A DNA stretch of 8,717 bases, taken from Thermoflexales bacterium. Its GTDB lineage: Bacteria; Chloroflexota; Anaerolineae; B4-G1; SLSP01. The position numbers were made by a program, and so were the translations under genes. The stretch is from assembly GCA_015486785.1 (NCBI GenBank), contig WFQZ01000261.1, positions 1 through 8,717 of the forward strand, given 5' to 3'. Below the pieces are notes generated by a model. It had not been told where the DNA came from. It was given only the letters and a program-made list of their open reading frames with translations, and made no database searches. Shown here in pieces: positions 1 through 5,709 of the stretch (positions within the stretch are counted from its first letter, which is position 1; each line of letters opens with the position of its first letter).

Positions 1-12
1 GGCGGGTTTTTT
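1..12 (+). terminator. Possible truncated terminator at the window edge
   Basis: The window opens with GGCGGGTTTTTT, which looks like the 3' arm and U-tract of a plus-strand intrinsic terminator; the other arm would lie outside. The T-run overlaps the nadE stop codon. Read on the minus strand it is an A-run leading into CCCGCC, so the same hairpin could end nadE transcription too. The missing arm makes this uncertain. Confidence 0.35.
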
Positions 13-748
13 AGCGACGCACCGGAAACGACGGCGGCATCTCGCGCTTGTGCGCTGCCGCCGTCACCATCCGGCGGACTTGCGCCACCAGACGCGGATC
101 GGCATCCGGCTCTCGTCCTTCGTCCAAGGCCGCCAGGATGGCGTCCAGATCATCGTAGCTCATTCCCAATTCGCCCTCGTCGGTCTGACCGGCCCACAAG
201 CCCGCCGTCGGCGGGCGGGTGATGATCGGCTCCGGCACGCCCAGCACGCGGGCCAACGCCCGCACCTCGCGCTTGTAGAGCATTCCCAACGGCTCCATAT
301 CCACGCCGCCATCGCCGTACTTGGTGAAGTAGCCCACCATAATCTCGGCGCGGTTGCCGGTGCCGGCCACCAGATAGCCCCGCGACTGCGCCAGGTAGTA
401 CAAGGCGGTCATCCGCAGGCGCGGCTTGACGTTCGCCTTCGCCATCGGCGTGCCGTCGGGCAGCGCGGCCAGCAAACAGTCATACGGCTCGTCCAACTGC
501 ACCAGCAGCGGCTCAAGCCCCAATGAATCGGCGGCCAGCCGCGCGAACTCGGCATCTTCCGCCTGACTGTGGCAGGGCAGCAGGACGCCCAATGTGTGCT
601 CGCGGCCCACCGCCCGCACGGCCAAGGAGGCCGTCACCGCCGAATCAATGCCCCCGCTCAAGCCGACCACGTATCCCCAGGCCCCGGCCTGGGCGGCATA
701 CATCCGCATCCACGAAGTGATCTCTTCCGCCAATTGCTCGTAATCCAT
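11..748 (-). CDS. nadE: NH3-dependent NAD(+) synthetase
   Basis: It amidates nicotinic acid adenine dinucleotide to NAD+ using ATP and ammonia, the last step of NAD synthesis in the cytoplasm. The 245-residue product is the length of the ammonia-only class and lacks the N-terminal glutaminase domain of the longer glutamine-dependent enzymes. Visible motifs are the pyrophosphatase P-loop SGGIDS (residues 31-36), NVKPRLRM (106-113), GTGNRAE (129-135), GYFTKYGDGGVD (139-150) and PPTAGLWAGQTDEGELG (179-195), all typical of NadE active sites. The start is fixed by AGGAGGGAG six or so bases upstream of ATG. It is the last minus-strand gene seen, 64 nt after tsaD, with an intrinsic terminator in that gap. 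There is no room for a promoter between the terminator and the start, so expression probably comes from read-through or from a promoter inside tsaD. The stop codon lies in an A/T run at the window edge. The family call is secure. Confidence 0.96.
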   Translation of the reverse strand: MDYEQLAEEITSWMRMYAAQAGAWGYVVGLSGGIDSAVTASLAVRAVGREHTLGVLLPCHSQAEDAEFARLAADSLGLEPLLVQLDEPYDCLLAALPDGTPMAKANVKPRLRMTALYYLAQSRGYLVAGTGNRAEIMVGYFTKYGDGGVDMEPLGMLYKREVRALARVLGVPEPIITRPPTAGLWAGQTDEGELGMSYDDLDAILAALDEGREPDADPRLVAQVRRMVTAAAHKREMPPSFPVRR

Positions 749-760
749 AAACTCCCTCCT

Positions 761-789
761 AAAAATATGCCCCGACGTTTGTCGGGGCA
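761..789 (-). terminator. Intrinsic terminator or attenuator between tsaD and nadE
   Basis: On the minus strand a perfect 9-bp stem, TGCCCCGAC / GTCGGGGCA (781-789 pairing with 768-776), closes a 4-nt AAAC loop and is followed by TATTTTT (767-761). That is a textbook Rho-independent terminator. The next bases are the nadE ribosome binding site AGGAGGGAG, and the ATG follows at 748. The terminator ends the upstream transcript after tsaD, but it also sits inside the nadE leader, so it may act as a partial terminator or attenuator. No alternative antiterminator stem was obvious. Confidence 0.85.
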
Positions 790-812
790 GGTTGCCAAAA
801 GCCGTCAGGGCT

Positions 813-1838
813 TCAGGCGGATCGTTTGGCCAGCGGCAGCCCCGGCGCGATGTCCAAGTCCCAATCCGCCCGCACGCCCTCTTGGAAACGATATGTGCCC
901 GCCGCCGCGATCATCGCCGCATTGTCGGTACACAAAACCAGCGGCAGCGCGTACACCGGCTCGGTGACGCGCGTGCGCACCGCTTGACGCAACACCGTGT
1001 TGGCCGAAACGCCGCCGGAAAGCAGCACCGAGTTCACGCCGAACTCCCGCGCCGCGCGAGCGGTCTTTTCCGCCAGCACTTCCACCACCGCCGCTTGGAA
1101 CGAAGCCGCCATATCTTCCACCAGGTGCGCCGGACGCGGGCCGTTGTATTTTTTCAAAGCCCGCAGCACGGCGGTCTTCAACCCGCTGAAGCTGAAGTCA
1201 TAGGAATCGGAAAGCCAGGCCCGTGGCAGCTCGAACGCCCGTGGATTGCCGCGCCGCGCCGCCGCCTCAATGGCCGGGCCGCCGGGATACCCCAGTTCCA
1301 GCATCCGCGCCACTTTGTCGAAGGCCTCTCCGGCGGCATCGTCCAGCGTTCCGCCGAGGTACTCATACTGCCCGTGATCGCGCATCAAAATCAGCTCCGT
1401 GTGACCACCGGAAACGATCAACGCCAGCAGCGGGAAATCCAGTATCTTGGCCTGCAACGTATCCGTGCGCAGCCAGTGAGCGTACAAGTGCCCTTCCAGG
1501 TGATTGACCGGCACTAGCGGCAGCCCTTGCCCAAAGGCCGCGCCTTTGGCGAAGTTCAACCCCACCAGCAGCGAGCCGGGCAGCCCCGGCCCGTAGGTGA
1601 CCGCGATGGCGTCCAGGTCGCACCATCCCACGTGAGCTTCCCGCAAAGCCTGCTGCACCACCGGCGTGATCGCCTTCACGTGCTCCCGCGAGGCCATTTC
1701 GGGGAACACGCCGCCATATTGCGCGTGCAAGGTCACTTGCGAGGCGATCACGTTGGAAAGAATGGCCTGCCCATCTTCGACGACCGCCGCCGCCGTTTCA
1801 TCGCACGAGGTTTCGATGCCCAAAATCCGCACGCTCAT
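813..1838 (-). CDS. tsaD: tRNA N6-adenosine threonylcarbamoyltransferase TsaD
   Basis: TsaD transfers the threonylcarbamoyl group from threonylcarbamoyl-AMP to A37 of ANN-decoding tRNAs (t6A), working with TsaB and TsaE in bacteria. The 341-residue length is normal for the family. The ASKHA-fold signatures are present: GIETSCDET (residues 7-15), MASREHVKAI (48-57), YGPGLPGSL (82-90), the metal-binding NHLEGH with His113 and His117, SGGHTE (143-148), SGGVSANT (274-281), and the C-terminal CTDNAAMIAAAG with metal ligand Asp305. No key residue is missing. The start ATG is 9 nt after the stop codon of the M24 gene and has only a weak purine-rich site (AGTGGGAAG), so translational coupling to the upstream gene is likely. 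TsaB and TsaE are not in the window. It is followed by a strong hairpin terminator. The call is firm. Confidence 0.97.
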   Translation of the reverse strand: MSVRILGIETSCDETAAAVVEDGQAILSNVIASQVTLHAQYGGVFPEMASREHVKAITPVVQQALREAHVGWCDLDAIAVTYGPGLPGSLLVGLNFAKGAAFGQGLPLVPVNHLEGHLYAHWLRTDTLQAKILDFPLLALIVSGGHTELILMRDHGQYEYLGGTLDDAAGEAFDKVARMLELGYPGGPAIEAAARRGNPRAFELPRAWLSDSYDFSFSGLKTAVLRALKKYNGPRPAHLVEDMAASFQAAVVEVLAEKTARAAREFGVNSVLLSGGVSANTVLRQAVRTRVTEPVYALPLVLCTDNAAMIAAAGTYRFQEGVRADWDLDIAPGLPLAKRSA

Positions 1839-1847
1839 CTTCCCACT

Positions 1848-3080
1848 TCACTCCATCGGGATCACGAGGTCGTAAGGGTACGGCGTGAGGTTCTGCACCA
1901 CGCCGTGCTCGTCAATGCACATCACGTCTTCAATGCGGCAGCCCATACCGCGCTCCGGATAGTACAACCCCGGCTCAATGGTGAACACGTGCCCCGGCTC
2001 AAACACGGCCTCATCCTGCGGCGCGTCCCGCAGGAACGGCAGCTCGTGGAGGTTCAGCCCCACGCCGTGCCCCAGGCTGTGGACGTAGCCTTGCATCGTG
2101 TTCGGGGAATCCGCCGGCGTGGGATGTCCCCGCGCTTGGAAGAACTCGCACGTCAGCGGCTGGAAGTTGCGGATCGGTGCGCCGACGGCCAATTGCGCCT
2201 TGACTGCTTGGCTGCACTTCAACACGTCGCGGTGCAACTGCGCCACCGGCTCCGGCGCGTAGCCCAGGCTGAAGGTGCGCGTCATATCAAAGAAGTACCC
2301 GCCGCCAGCCTCACGGGGGAAGATGTCAAAGACGATGCTTTCCCCCAGCTTCATCGGACGCTCCGCCGTGCCTTTGCTGTGCGGGATTCCGGCGTCGCGG
2401 CCTGTGGCAAAGATGAATCCTTCCGGGTCTTCCAGCCCCTGGAGCGCGATCCAATGGCGGATGTGCTCGTGAACCTCGCCCACGGTCAAGACCTCGCCGT
2501 CCTCGCGGCGCAAGGTCTCGTCCGTGCCCACGCGGTGAGCTTGCAGGAAGGCCACCGTCTGTTGGATCACCTCAATCGTGCGCCGTCCCACCTCACGGAT
2601 GCGGGCGATCTCCGAGGTGTCTTTGGTGGTGCGGGCGGCCAGGATCACATTGTCCTCCAGCTCCCCCACGACCTCAATCTCCGGCGCGGCCTCGGCTAAC
2701 GCCGTGAGCAGCGTGTAAGCCGCGCCCGCTTCCATCATGCCGTAGAAGCCCACGCGCCCTCGGACGCCCAGGTCCTCGCAAATCCGCCGCAGGTAAGCTA
2801 CCCAGGCGGCGCGTTGGTCGCCGTGATGCGCCCGCAGCAAGCCGGTGTAGTCATAGCGCGTGCTGAGAATTTGAGGGTAGGGAATCTGCGCGGCTTCTTC
2901 GCGCTCCATCGGGTTCACGATCACTTGCGGCTCCGCGCTCCGCTTTTTGATCACCAGTGCTTGCGTCAAGCCGGCCCCGTTGAGCAGATAATACAATGGA
3001 GGATTGCCGTGTACCGCGCCTTGCACCACCAGCGCGTCCAAGCCCCGCTCCGCCATCAACCGATCCAAATCGCTTTTCAT
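1848..3080 (-). CDS. M24-family metallopeptidase (Xaa-Pro peptidase-like)
   Basis: This is a pita-bread-fold, two-metal peptidase of the prolidase / aminopeptidase P group, which normally removes residues preceding proline from peptides in the cytoplasm; the exact substrate is unknown. The 410-residue protein has a creatinase-like N-terminal domain (about 1-160), then the M24 catalytic domain (about 165-405). All five expected metal ligands are visible: Asp252 (VFDIFP), Asp265 (FFDMTRTF), His338 (HSLGHGVGL), Glu369 (TIEPGLYYP) and Glu384 (CRIEDVM). His334 and HELPF (345-349) match neighbouring conserved positions. The two Asp ligands are 13 apart instead of the usual 11, because of a glycine-rich insert (EAGGG). 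No signal peptide is seen. ATG has GAGGAGG four bases upstream. It lies 37 nt after the MBL gene and 9 nt before tsaD, which suggests one transcript. Prolidase, aminopeptidase P or a creatinase-type enzyme cannot be told apart from the sequence alone. Confidence 0.9.
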   Translation of the reverse strand: MKSDLDRLMAERGLDALVVQGAVHGNPPLYYLLNGAGLTQALVIKKRSAEPQVIVNPMEREEAAQIPYPQILSTRYDYTGLLRAHHGDQRAAWVAYLRRICEDLGVRGRVGFYGMMEAGAAYTLLTALAEAAPEIEVVGELEDNVILAARTTKDTSEIARIREVGRRTIEVIQQTVAFLQAHRVGTDETLRREDGEVLTVGEVHEHIRHWIALQGLEDPEGFIFATGRDAGIPHSKGTAERPMKLGESIVFDIFPREAGGGYFFDMTRTFSLGYAPEPVAQLHRDVLKCSQAVKAQLAVGAPIRNFQPLTCEFFQARGHPTPADSPNTMQGYVHSLGHGVGLNLHELPFLRDAPQDEAVFEPGHVFTIEPGLYYPERGMGCRIEDVMCIDEHGVVQNLTPYPYDLVIPME

Positions 3081-3092
3081 CTTGCCTCCTCA

Positions 3093-3108
3093 AGCCCGCC
3101 GCCGGGCT
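3093..3108 (-). other. Small intercistronic hairpin upstream of the M24 gene
   Basis: The MBL-M24 gap contains a 6-bp inverted repeat, AGCCCG / CGGGCT, around a 4-nt loop (3099-3102). It is followed on the minus strand by TTGAGGAGG, the ribosome binding site of the M24 gene, with no U-run. It is therefore unlikely to be a terminator. It could stabilise a processed transcript end or tune M24 translation; that is inference. Confidence 0.4.
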
Positions 3109-3117
3109 GTGGACTTC

Positions 3118-3888
3118 TTACGCCGGGGGGATGCGATACGCGCCGCCCTCCGTGACATAATCCAAGCCGCACTTCAGATTGTCAATCCAATCAATGAACC
3201 GCGCCACCATTTCCTTGCCTTCGAACATCGCCCCGTGCTGCGGAACGATGCGCTCAATGTCCAACTGTCGCGCCATCGCCGCCCACTGCCGGCAGGCTTT
3301 CCCCGAAGGGATGTACCGTTTGTGGAAACTTTCCATGTACTTGAGGTGCGCGTCAAAATCCTCCACCGTGGTGTAGTGCTGATCGGGCGGGATCAGCGAA
3401 GCGCCCAGGTCGCTGGAGAACAAAGTCTTGGAAACCGTATCGTAGACGTGGATGTTGCCCGACGAGTGCAAAAAGTGCGCCGGTAACAAGATCAGCTCTG
3501 CGCCGTTGACATCCAGGCGCATCCCCCGATCCGGCACCGAGATGATGCGATCCTCGGTGAGGCTCTTGGTGCAGAACGCCGGAATGAAGCGCAGCCAGAT
3601 GGAGGGGAAGCAGATTTTCGCATCGGTGATCAGCAGATAGCCGTTCAGCCCCGCGCCCACGTCCGGGTCCTGGTGCGAAAGGATGATGTAATCAAGCCGC
3701 TGCGGCGGGATGAAGCTGGAAATTTCCGCCACCAGCTTGGAGTAGAATTGCCGTCCCCCCGGCTCCAGCAGCACGCCGCGATCCCCGTGGATGATCAAGC
3801 TCTGATTGGTTTGCACCTCGTTCTCACTGGTCAGATCGTCAAACCGTATGCACTTGTGGGTGCCGTCATTAAAAAATTCGTAAGCCAT
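3118..3888 (-). CDS. ODP-like MBL-fold metalloprotein (stand-alone, flavodiiron-related)
   Basis: This 256-residue protein has the metallo-beta-lactamase fold in its ODP (oxygen-binding di-iron) variant, the module that reduces O2 or NO in flavodiiron proteins. Here there is no flavodoxin or rubredoxin domain, so any electron donor would be a separate protein. The metal motif is SHQDPDVGAG (residues 71-80), giving His72, Asp74 and Asp76: the HxDxD form, where flavodiiron proteins usually have HxExD. Other ligands are His141 in PAHFLHSSGN (136-145), Asp160 in FSSDLGAS, and His218 in VPQHGAMFEG. No signal peptide or membrane segment is seen. AAAGGAGG stands eight bases upstream of ATG. It lies 83 nt behind a sensor kinase, with a candidate promoter between them, and 37 nt before the M24 gene. 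A general MBL hydrolase or a redox-sensing protein is also possible; the fold is secure, the function is not. Confidence 0.82.
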   Translation of the reverse strand: MAYEFFNDGTHKCIRFDDLTSENEVQTNQSLIIHGDRGVLLEPGGRQFYSKLVAEISSFIPPQRLDYIILSHQDPDVGAGLNGYLLITDAKICFPSIWLRFIPAFCTKSLTEDRIISVPDRGMRLDVNGAELILLPAHFLHSSGNIHVYDTVSKTLFSSDLGASLIPPDQHYTTVEDFDAHLKYMESFHKRYIPSGKACRQWAAMARQLDIERIVPQHGAMFEGKEMVARFIDWIDNLKCGLDYVTEGGAYRIPPA

Positions 3889-3914
3889 AATCGTAGCCTC
3901 CTTTCATTTGATGA

Positions 3915-3940
3915 GGATGCCTAACTTCCGGCGGGCATCC
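3915..3940 (-). other. Leader hairpin upstream of the MBL gene
   Basis: A perfect 7-bp inverted repeat, GGATGCC / GGCATCC (3915-3921 and 3934-3940), encloses a 12-nt loop. On the minus strand it is followed by TCATCAAATGAAAGGAGG and not by a U-run, so it is a poor terminator. If the candidate promoter at 3959-3967 is used, the hairpin lies in the 5' leader of the MBL gene, just ahead of its ribosome binding site. A weak terminator for the kinase gene or an RNA-stability element are alternatives. Confidence 0.4.
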
Positions 3941-3958
3941 ATTTCCTAGGTATCCCGC

Positions 3959-3967
3959 ATTGTACCA
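3959..3967 (-). promoter_or_regulatory. Candidate extended -10 promoter for the MBL-M24-tsaD run
   Basis: Just after the kinase stop codon, the minus strand reads TGGTACAAT: a TGn extension plus TACAAT, which matches the TATAAT consensus at five of six positions. No good -35 hexamer lies 16-18 nt upstream (the region is GC-rich kinase coding sequence), but extended -10 promoters can work without one. Transcription would begin near 3952, giving a leader of about 64 nt containing the 3915-3940 hairpin. Confidence 0.35.
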
Positions 3968-3971
3968 TAGA

Positions 3972-5423
3972 CTAATCAGCGGCGGGGAGAGCCGCTGGCT
4001 GCGGCGCGTCTTCCAGCGGAATCCACAACGTGAAGTCGCTGCCGTGTCCCGGCGCACTCTTCAAGGTGATGTGCCCACCGTGGGCGGTGATCAAGTCGCG
4101 GGCGATGCTCAAACCCAGCCCCATTCCTTGCGGAAAGCGAGAACTTGCCGCGCTGCGATAGAAGGGGATAAAAATCCGTGCCTGTTCCTCCGGGGCGATG
4201 CCCGGCCCGGTATCCTGCACGCTGATCCACACGACCTTGTCCGTCGTCCCCGCGAGCACGGCCACGCTGCCTCCCTCCGGCGTGTACTTGATCGCGTTGC
4301 TCACGATGTTGCCCAACGCCTGCGCCATACGGTCCGGATCAATGAGCACCCGTGGCAGGTCGGCGGGGATGTCCGTATCCCAGGCCAGCCCCTTTTCCTG
4401 AGCCGCCTCGCGCCACGGGCTGAGCGCGGCGGGCAGCCACACGCTCAAGGGCGTGGGGCGGCGGTGTAACGCCAGCGGCCCGACGGCCTTATCGTACAAG
4501 TGCGTCAGATCGTCGAGCAAGCGGTGCGTGCGGCGGATTTCTCCCTCCATGCCGGCGAGCAGTTCCTGCCGCAAGTTGGGATCGGCCACCGCGCCGGCGG
4601 CCAGCGCCTGCGTCGCCGAAAGCAACGCTCCCAGAGGCCGACCCAGCTCATGCACCAGATTCGCCAGCAAGCGCGTTCTGGTTCGCTCCAGCATGCGCAA
4701 TTGCCGCGTGAGCGTGTTGAACGCCCGCACCAGCAAGCGCACCTCCTCCGGCCCTTGCTCCGGCAGCGTCCGCAGCGGCTGACCGGCGGCCATCTGGGTG
4801 ATCGCCTCCGTGGCATGCCGCAACGGACGTTCTAAGTCCACCGCCAGCCGCCAGCCTACCGCGAAGCCGACCGTCAGTCCGCCCATCACGATCCCTAAGA
4901 TGAAGGTGCGGGTGTGGGCAAACCGCGTGTACACGTTAGAGAGCGGGTCGATCAGCCGGATGACGCCCACAAGCTGCCATAGCCCGGCGGTGACCGGTAT
5001 CAGCACTTCCGCCGCATCGTTGGGGAGCTTTTTATCGTAGCCCACTCGCACCACTCGGTGCGTCAACACCACCTCGTCGAAGTAGGGGACATCTATCTTC
5101 TGCCCGATGCGGGACTGATCGGCGGAATCGGTAGAAGCCAGCAGATGTCCCTGTGGATCAAGCAACATCACCCGCACCGGAAGTTTCTGCTTAATTTGCT
5201 CCACAAACAGTTGGGCTACCTCCGGGTCGTACCAGATCTGCGGAACGCTGCTGGCGGCAATGGCCACCAGTTCCGCTTGCCGCTCCAGCTCATCGGAATA
5301 CTCTGCCAGAATCACCTGCGTGTTCAGCCAGTACGTCAGTAACAAGCCGATGATCGGCAGCACTAAGAGCAACGGCAGCAAGTGGCTAAAAATCATCCGC
5401 CCGCGTAATGACCGTAACATCAT
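3972..5423 (-). CDS. Membrane-bound sensor histidine kinase
   Basis: This 483-residue kinase senses a signal outside the membrane, autophosphorylates on a histidine, and would pass the phosphate to a response regulator that is not in the window. In order: transmembrane segment 1 (about 12-33), an extracytoplasmic Cache/PAS-like sensor domain (about 34-170, with VRVMLLDPQGHLLAST at 83-98), transmembrane segment 2 (about 174-194), HAMP linker (about 195-247), the H-box and the ATPase domain. The phosphoacceptor is His258 in LVHELGRPLGAL, where Gly-Arg replaces the usual Arg-Thr but His, Glu and Pro are kept. The N box (NIVSNAIKYTPEGG, 372-385), G1 (DTGPGIAP, 404-411), F box (FIPFYR) and G2 (GMGLGLS, 433-439) are complete, so it should be active. 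Two adjacent ATGs (5423 and 5420) both fit the GAGGAGGG site; the second has the better spacing to GGAGG. It diverges from the surface protein gene at 5710. Its ligand is unknown. Confidence 0.93.
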   Translation of the reverse strand: MMLRSLRGRMIFSHLLPLLLVLPIIGLLLTYWLNTQVILAEYSDELERQAELVAIAASSVPQIWYDPEVAQLFVEQIKQKLPVRVMLLDPQGHLLASTDSADQSRIGQKIDVPYFDEVVLTHRVVRVGYDKKLPNDAAEVLIPVTAGLWQLVGVIRLIDPLSNVYTRFAHTRTFILGIVMGGLTVGFAVGWRLAVDLERPLRHATEAITQMAAGQPLRTLPEQGPEEVRLLVRAFNTLTRQLRMLERTRTRLLANLVHELGRPLGALLSATQALAAGAVADPNLRQELLAGMEGEIRRTHRLLDDLTHLYDKAVGPLALHRRPTPLSVWLPAALSPWREAAQEKGLAWDTDIPADLPRVLIDPDRMAQALGNIVSNAIKYTPEGGSVAVLAGTTDKVVWISVQDTGPGIAPEEQARIFIPFYRSAASSRFPQGMGLGLSIARDLITAHGGHITLKSAPGHGSDFTLWIPLEDAPQPAALPAAD

Positions 5424-5452
5424 ACCCTCCTCAACCCAAAGTTCCCGTGTCC

Positions 5453-5461
5453 ATCATATCA
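5453..5461 (-). promoter_or_regulatory. Candidate extended -10 promoter of the histidine kinase gene
   Basis: The minus strand reads TGATATGAT, a TGn extension followed by TATGAT (five of six positions of TATAAT). Transcription would begin near 5446, giving a leader of about 23 nt before the kinase ATG. TTGCCA, a five-of-six match to TTGACA, is present at 5485-5480, but its spacing of 21 nt is too long for a standard -35. It is part of the palindrome at 5471-5485, which may thus overlap the upstream promoter region. Confidence 0.4.
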
Positions 5462-5470
5462 CACTCCCGC

Positions 5471-5485
5471 TTGCCGACTTGGCAA
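5471..5485. promoter_or_regulatory. Operator-like palindrome TTGCC-N5-GGCAA
   Basis: TTGCCGACTTGGCAA is a perfect inverted repeat with 5-nt arms and a 5-nt spacer. It stands about 10 nt upstream of the candidate kinase -10 element, where a dimeric transcription factor could bind. Five-base arms can occur by chance, and only one copy was noticed in the spacer. No regulator can be named. Confidence 0.3.
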
Positions 5486-5660
5486 AAGGTCTAACGGCTT
5501 TCTATCCGTTCGTCATTCAAATATTAATGAATCTGTTACGCTTTTGCCCCCCGCCCGGCGGTATGATCAGTACAAGTTTCAACGCTACATGCCCGCCACA
5601 GTTTTTGCATGCCTCTGTTGTCTTTTTGAGAGGCGCATCCTCTATGGAATCGCAGTCTCA

Positions 5661-5689
5661 TTGCCCTACGTGAGCTTGCGGCGTATCAC
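5661..5689 (+). promoter_or_regulatory. Weak candidate promoter for the surface protein gene
   Basis: TTGCCC (5661-5666) and TATCAC (5684-5689) each match the sigma-70-type consensus at four of six positions and are 17 nt apart, the preferred spacing. The transcript would start near 5696, only about 14 nt before the ATG and almost at the ribosome binding site, which is short. A start further upstream is equally possible. Confidence 0.22.
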
Positions 5690-5709
5690 TTAAATTTGGA
5701 GGGAGGAAA

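Larger units (their letters stand above)
5424..5709. other. Divergent intergenic spacer between kinase and surface-protein genes
   Basis: I find no credible gene in this 286-nt spacer. It is visibly richer in A and T in places (for example around 5513-5532) than the flanking coding DNA. It contains a candidate kinase promoter (5453-5461), a 15-nt palindrome (5471-5485), an AT-rich inverted repeat ATTCA-N8-TGAAT (5515-5532), an isolated TATGAT (5562-5567) with no matching -35, a 6-bp inverted repeat GCCTCT-N12-AGAGGC (5611-5634), and a candidate promoter close to the surface gene (5661-5689). The gene at 5710 has a strong, doubled ribosome binding site, GGAGGGAGG (5698-5706). Confidence 0.6.

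Noticed and set aside
1527..2699. Long plus-strand open frame (390 codons) opposite tsaD and the M24 gene
   Set aside because: It lies wholly antisense to two genes with complete family motifs, its translation is rich in Arg, His and Gln, and it shows no domain. It follows from GC-rich codon bias.
5562..5567. TATGAT as the -10 element of the surface protein gene
   Set aside because: No -35-like hexamer occurs at 16-18 nt and there is no TGn extension; the upstream bases are a GC-rich tract.
5611..5634. Inverted repeat GCCTCT-N12-AGAGGC as a terminator or riboswitch
   Set aside because: The stem is only 6 bp with a 12-nt loop, the T-run lies inside the loop, and no known leader RNA was recognised. 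It is mentioned only within the spacer description.
5260..5673. Plus-strand frame of 137 codons running from inside the kinase gene into the divergent spacer
   Set aside because: Half of it is antisense to the kinase sensor domain, the rest is low-complexity spacer, and no ribosome binding site or domain is evident.
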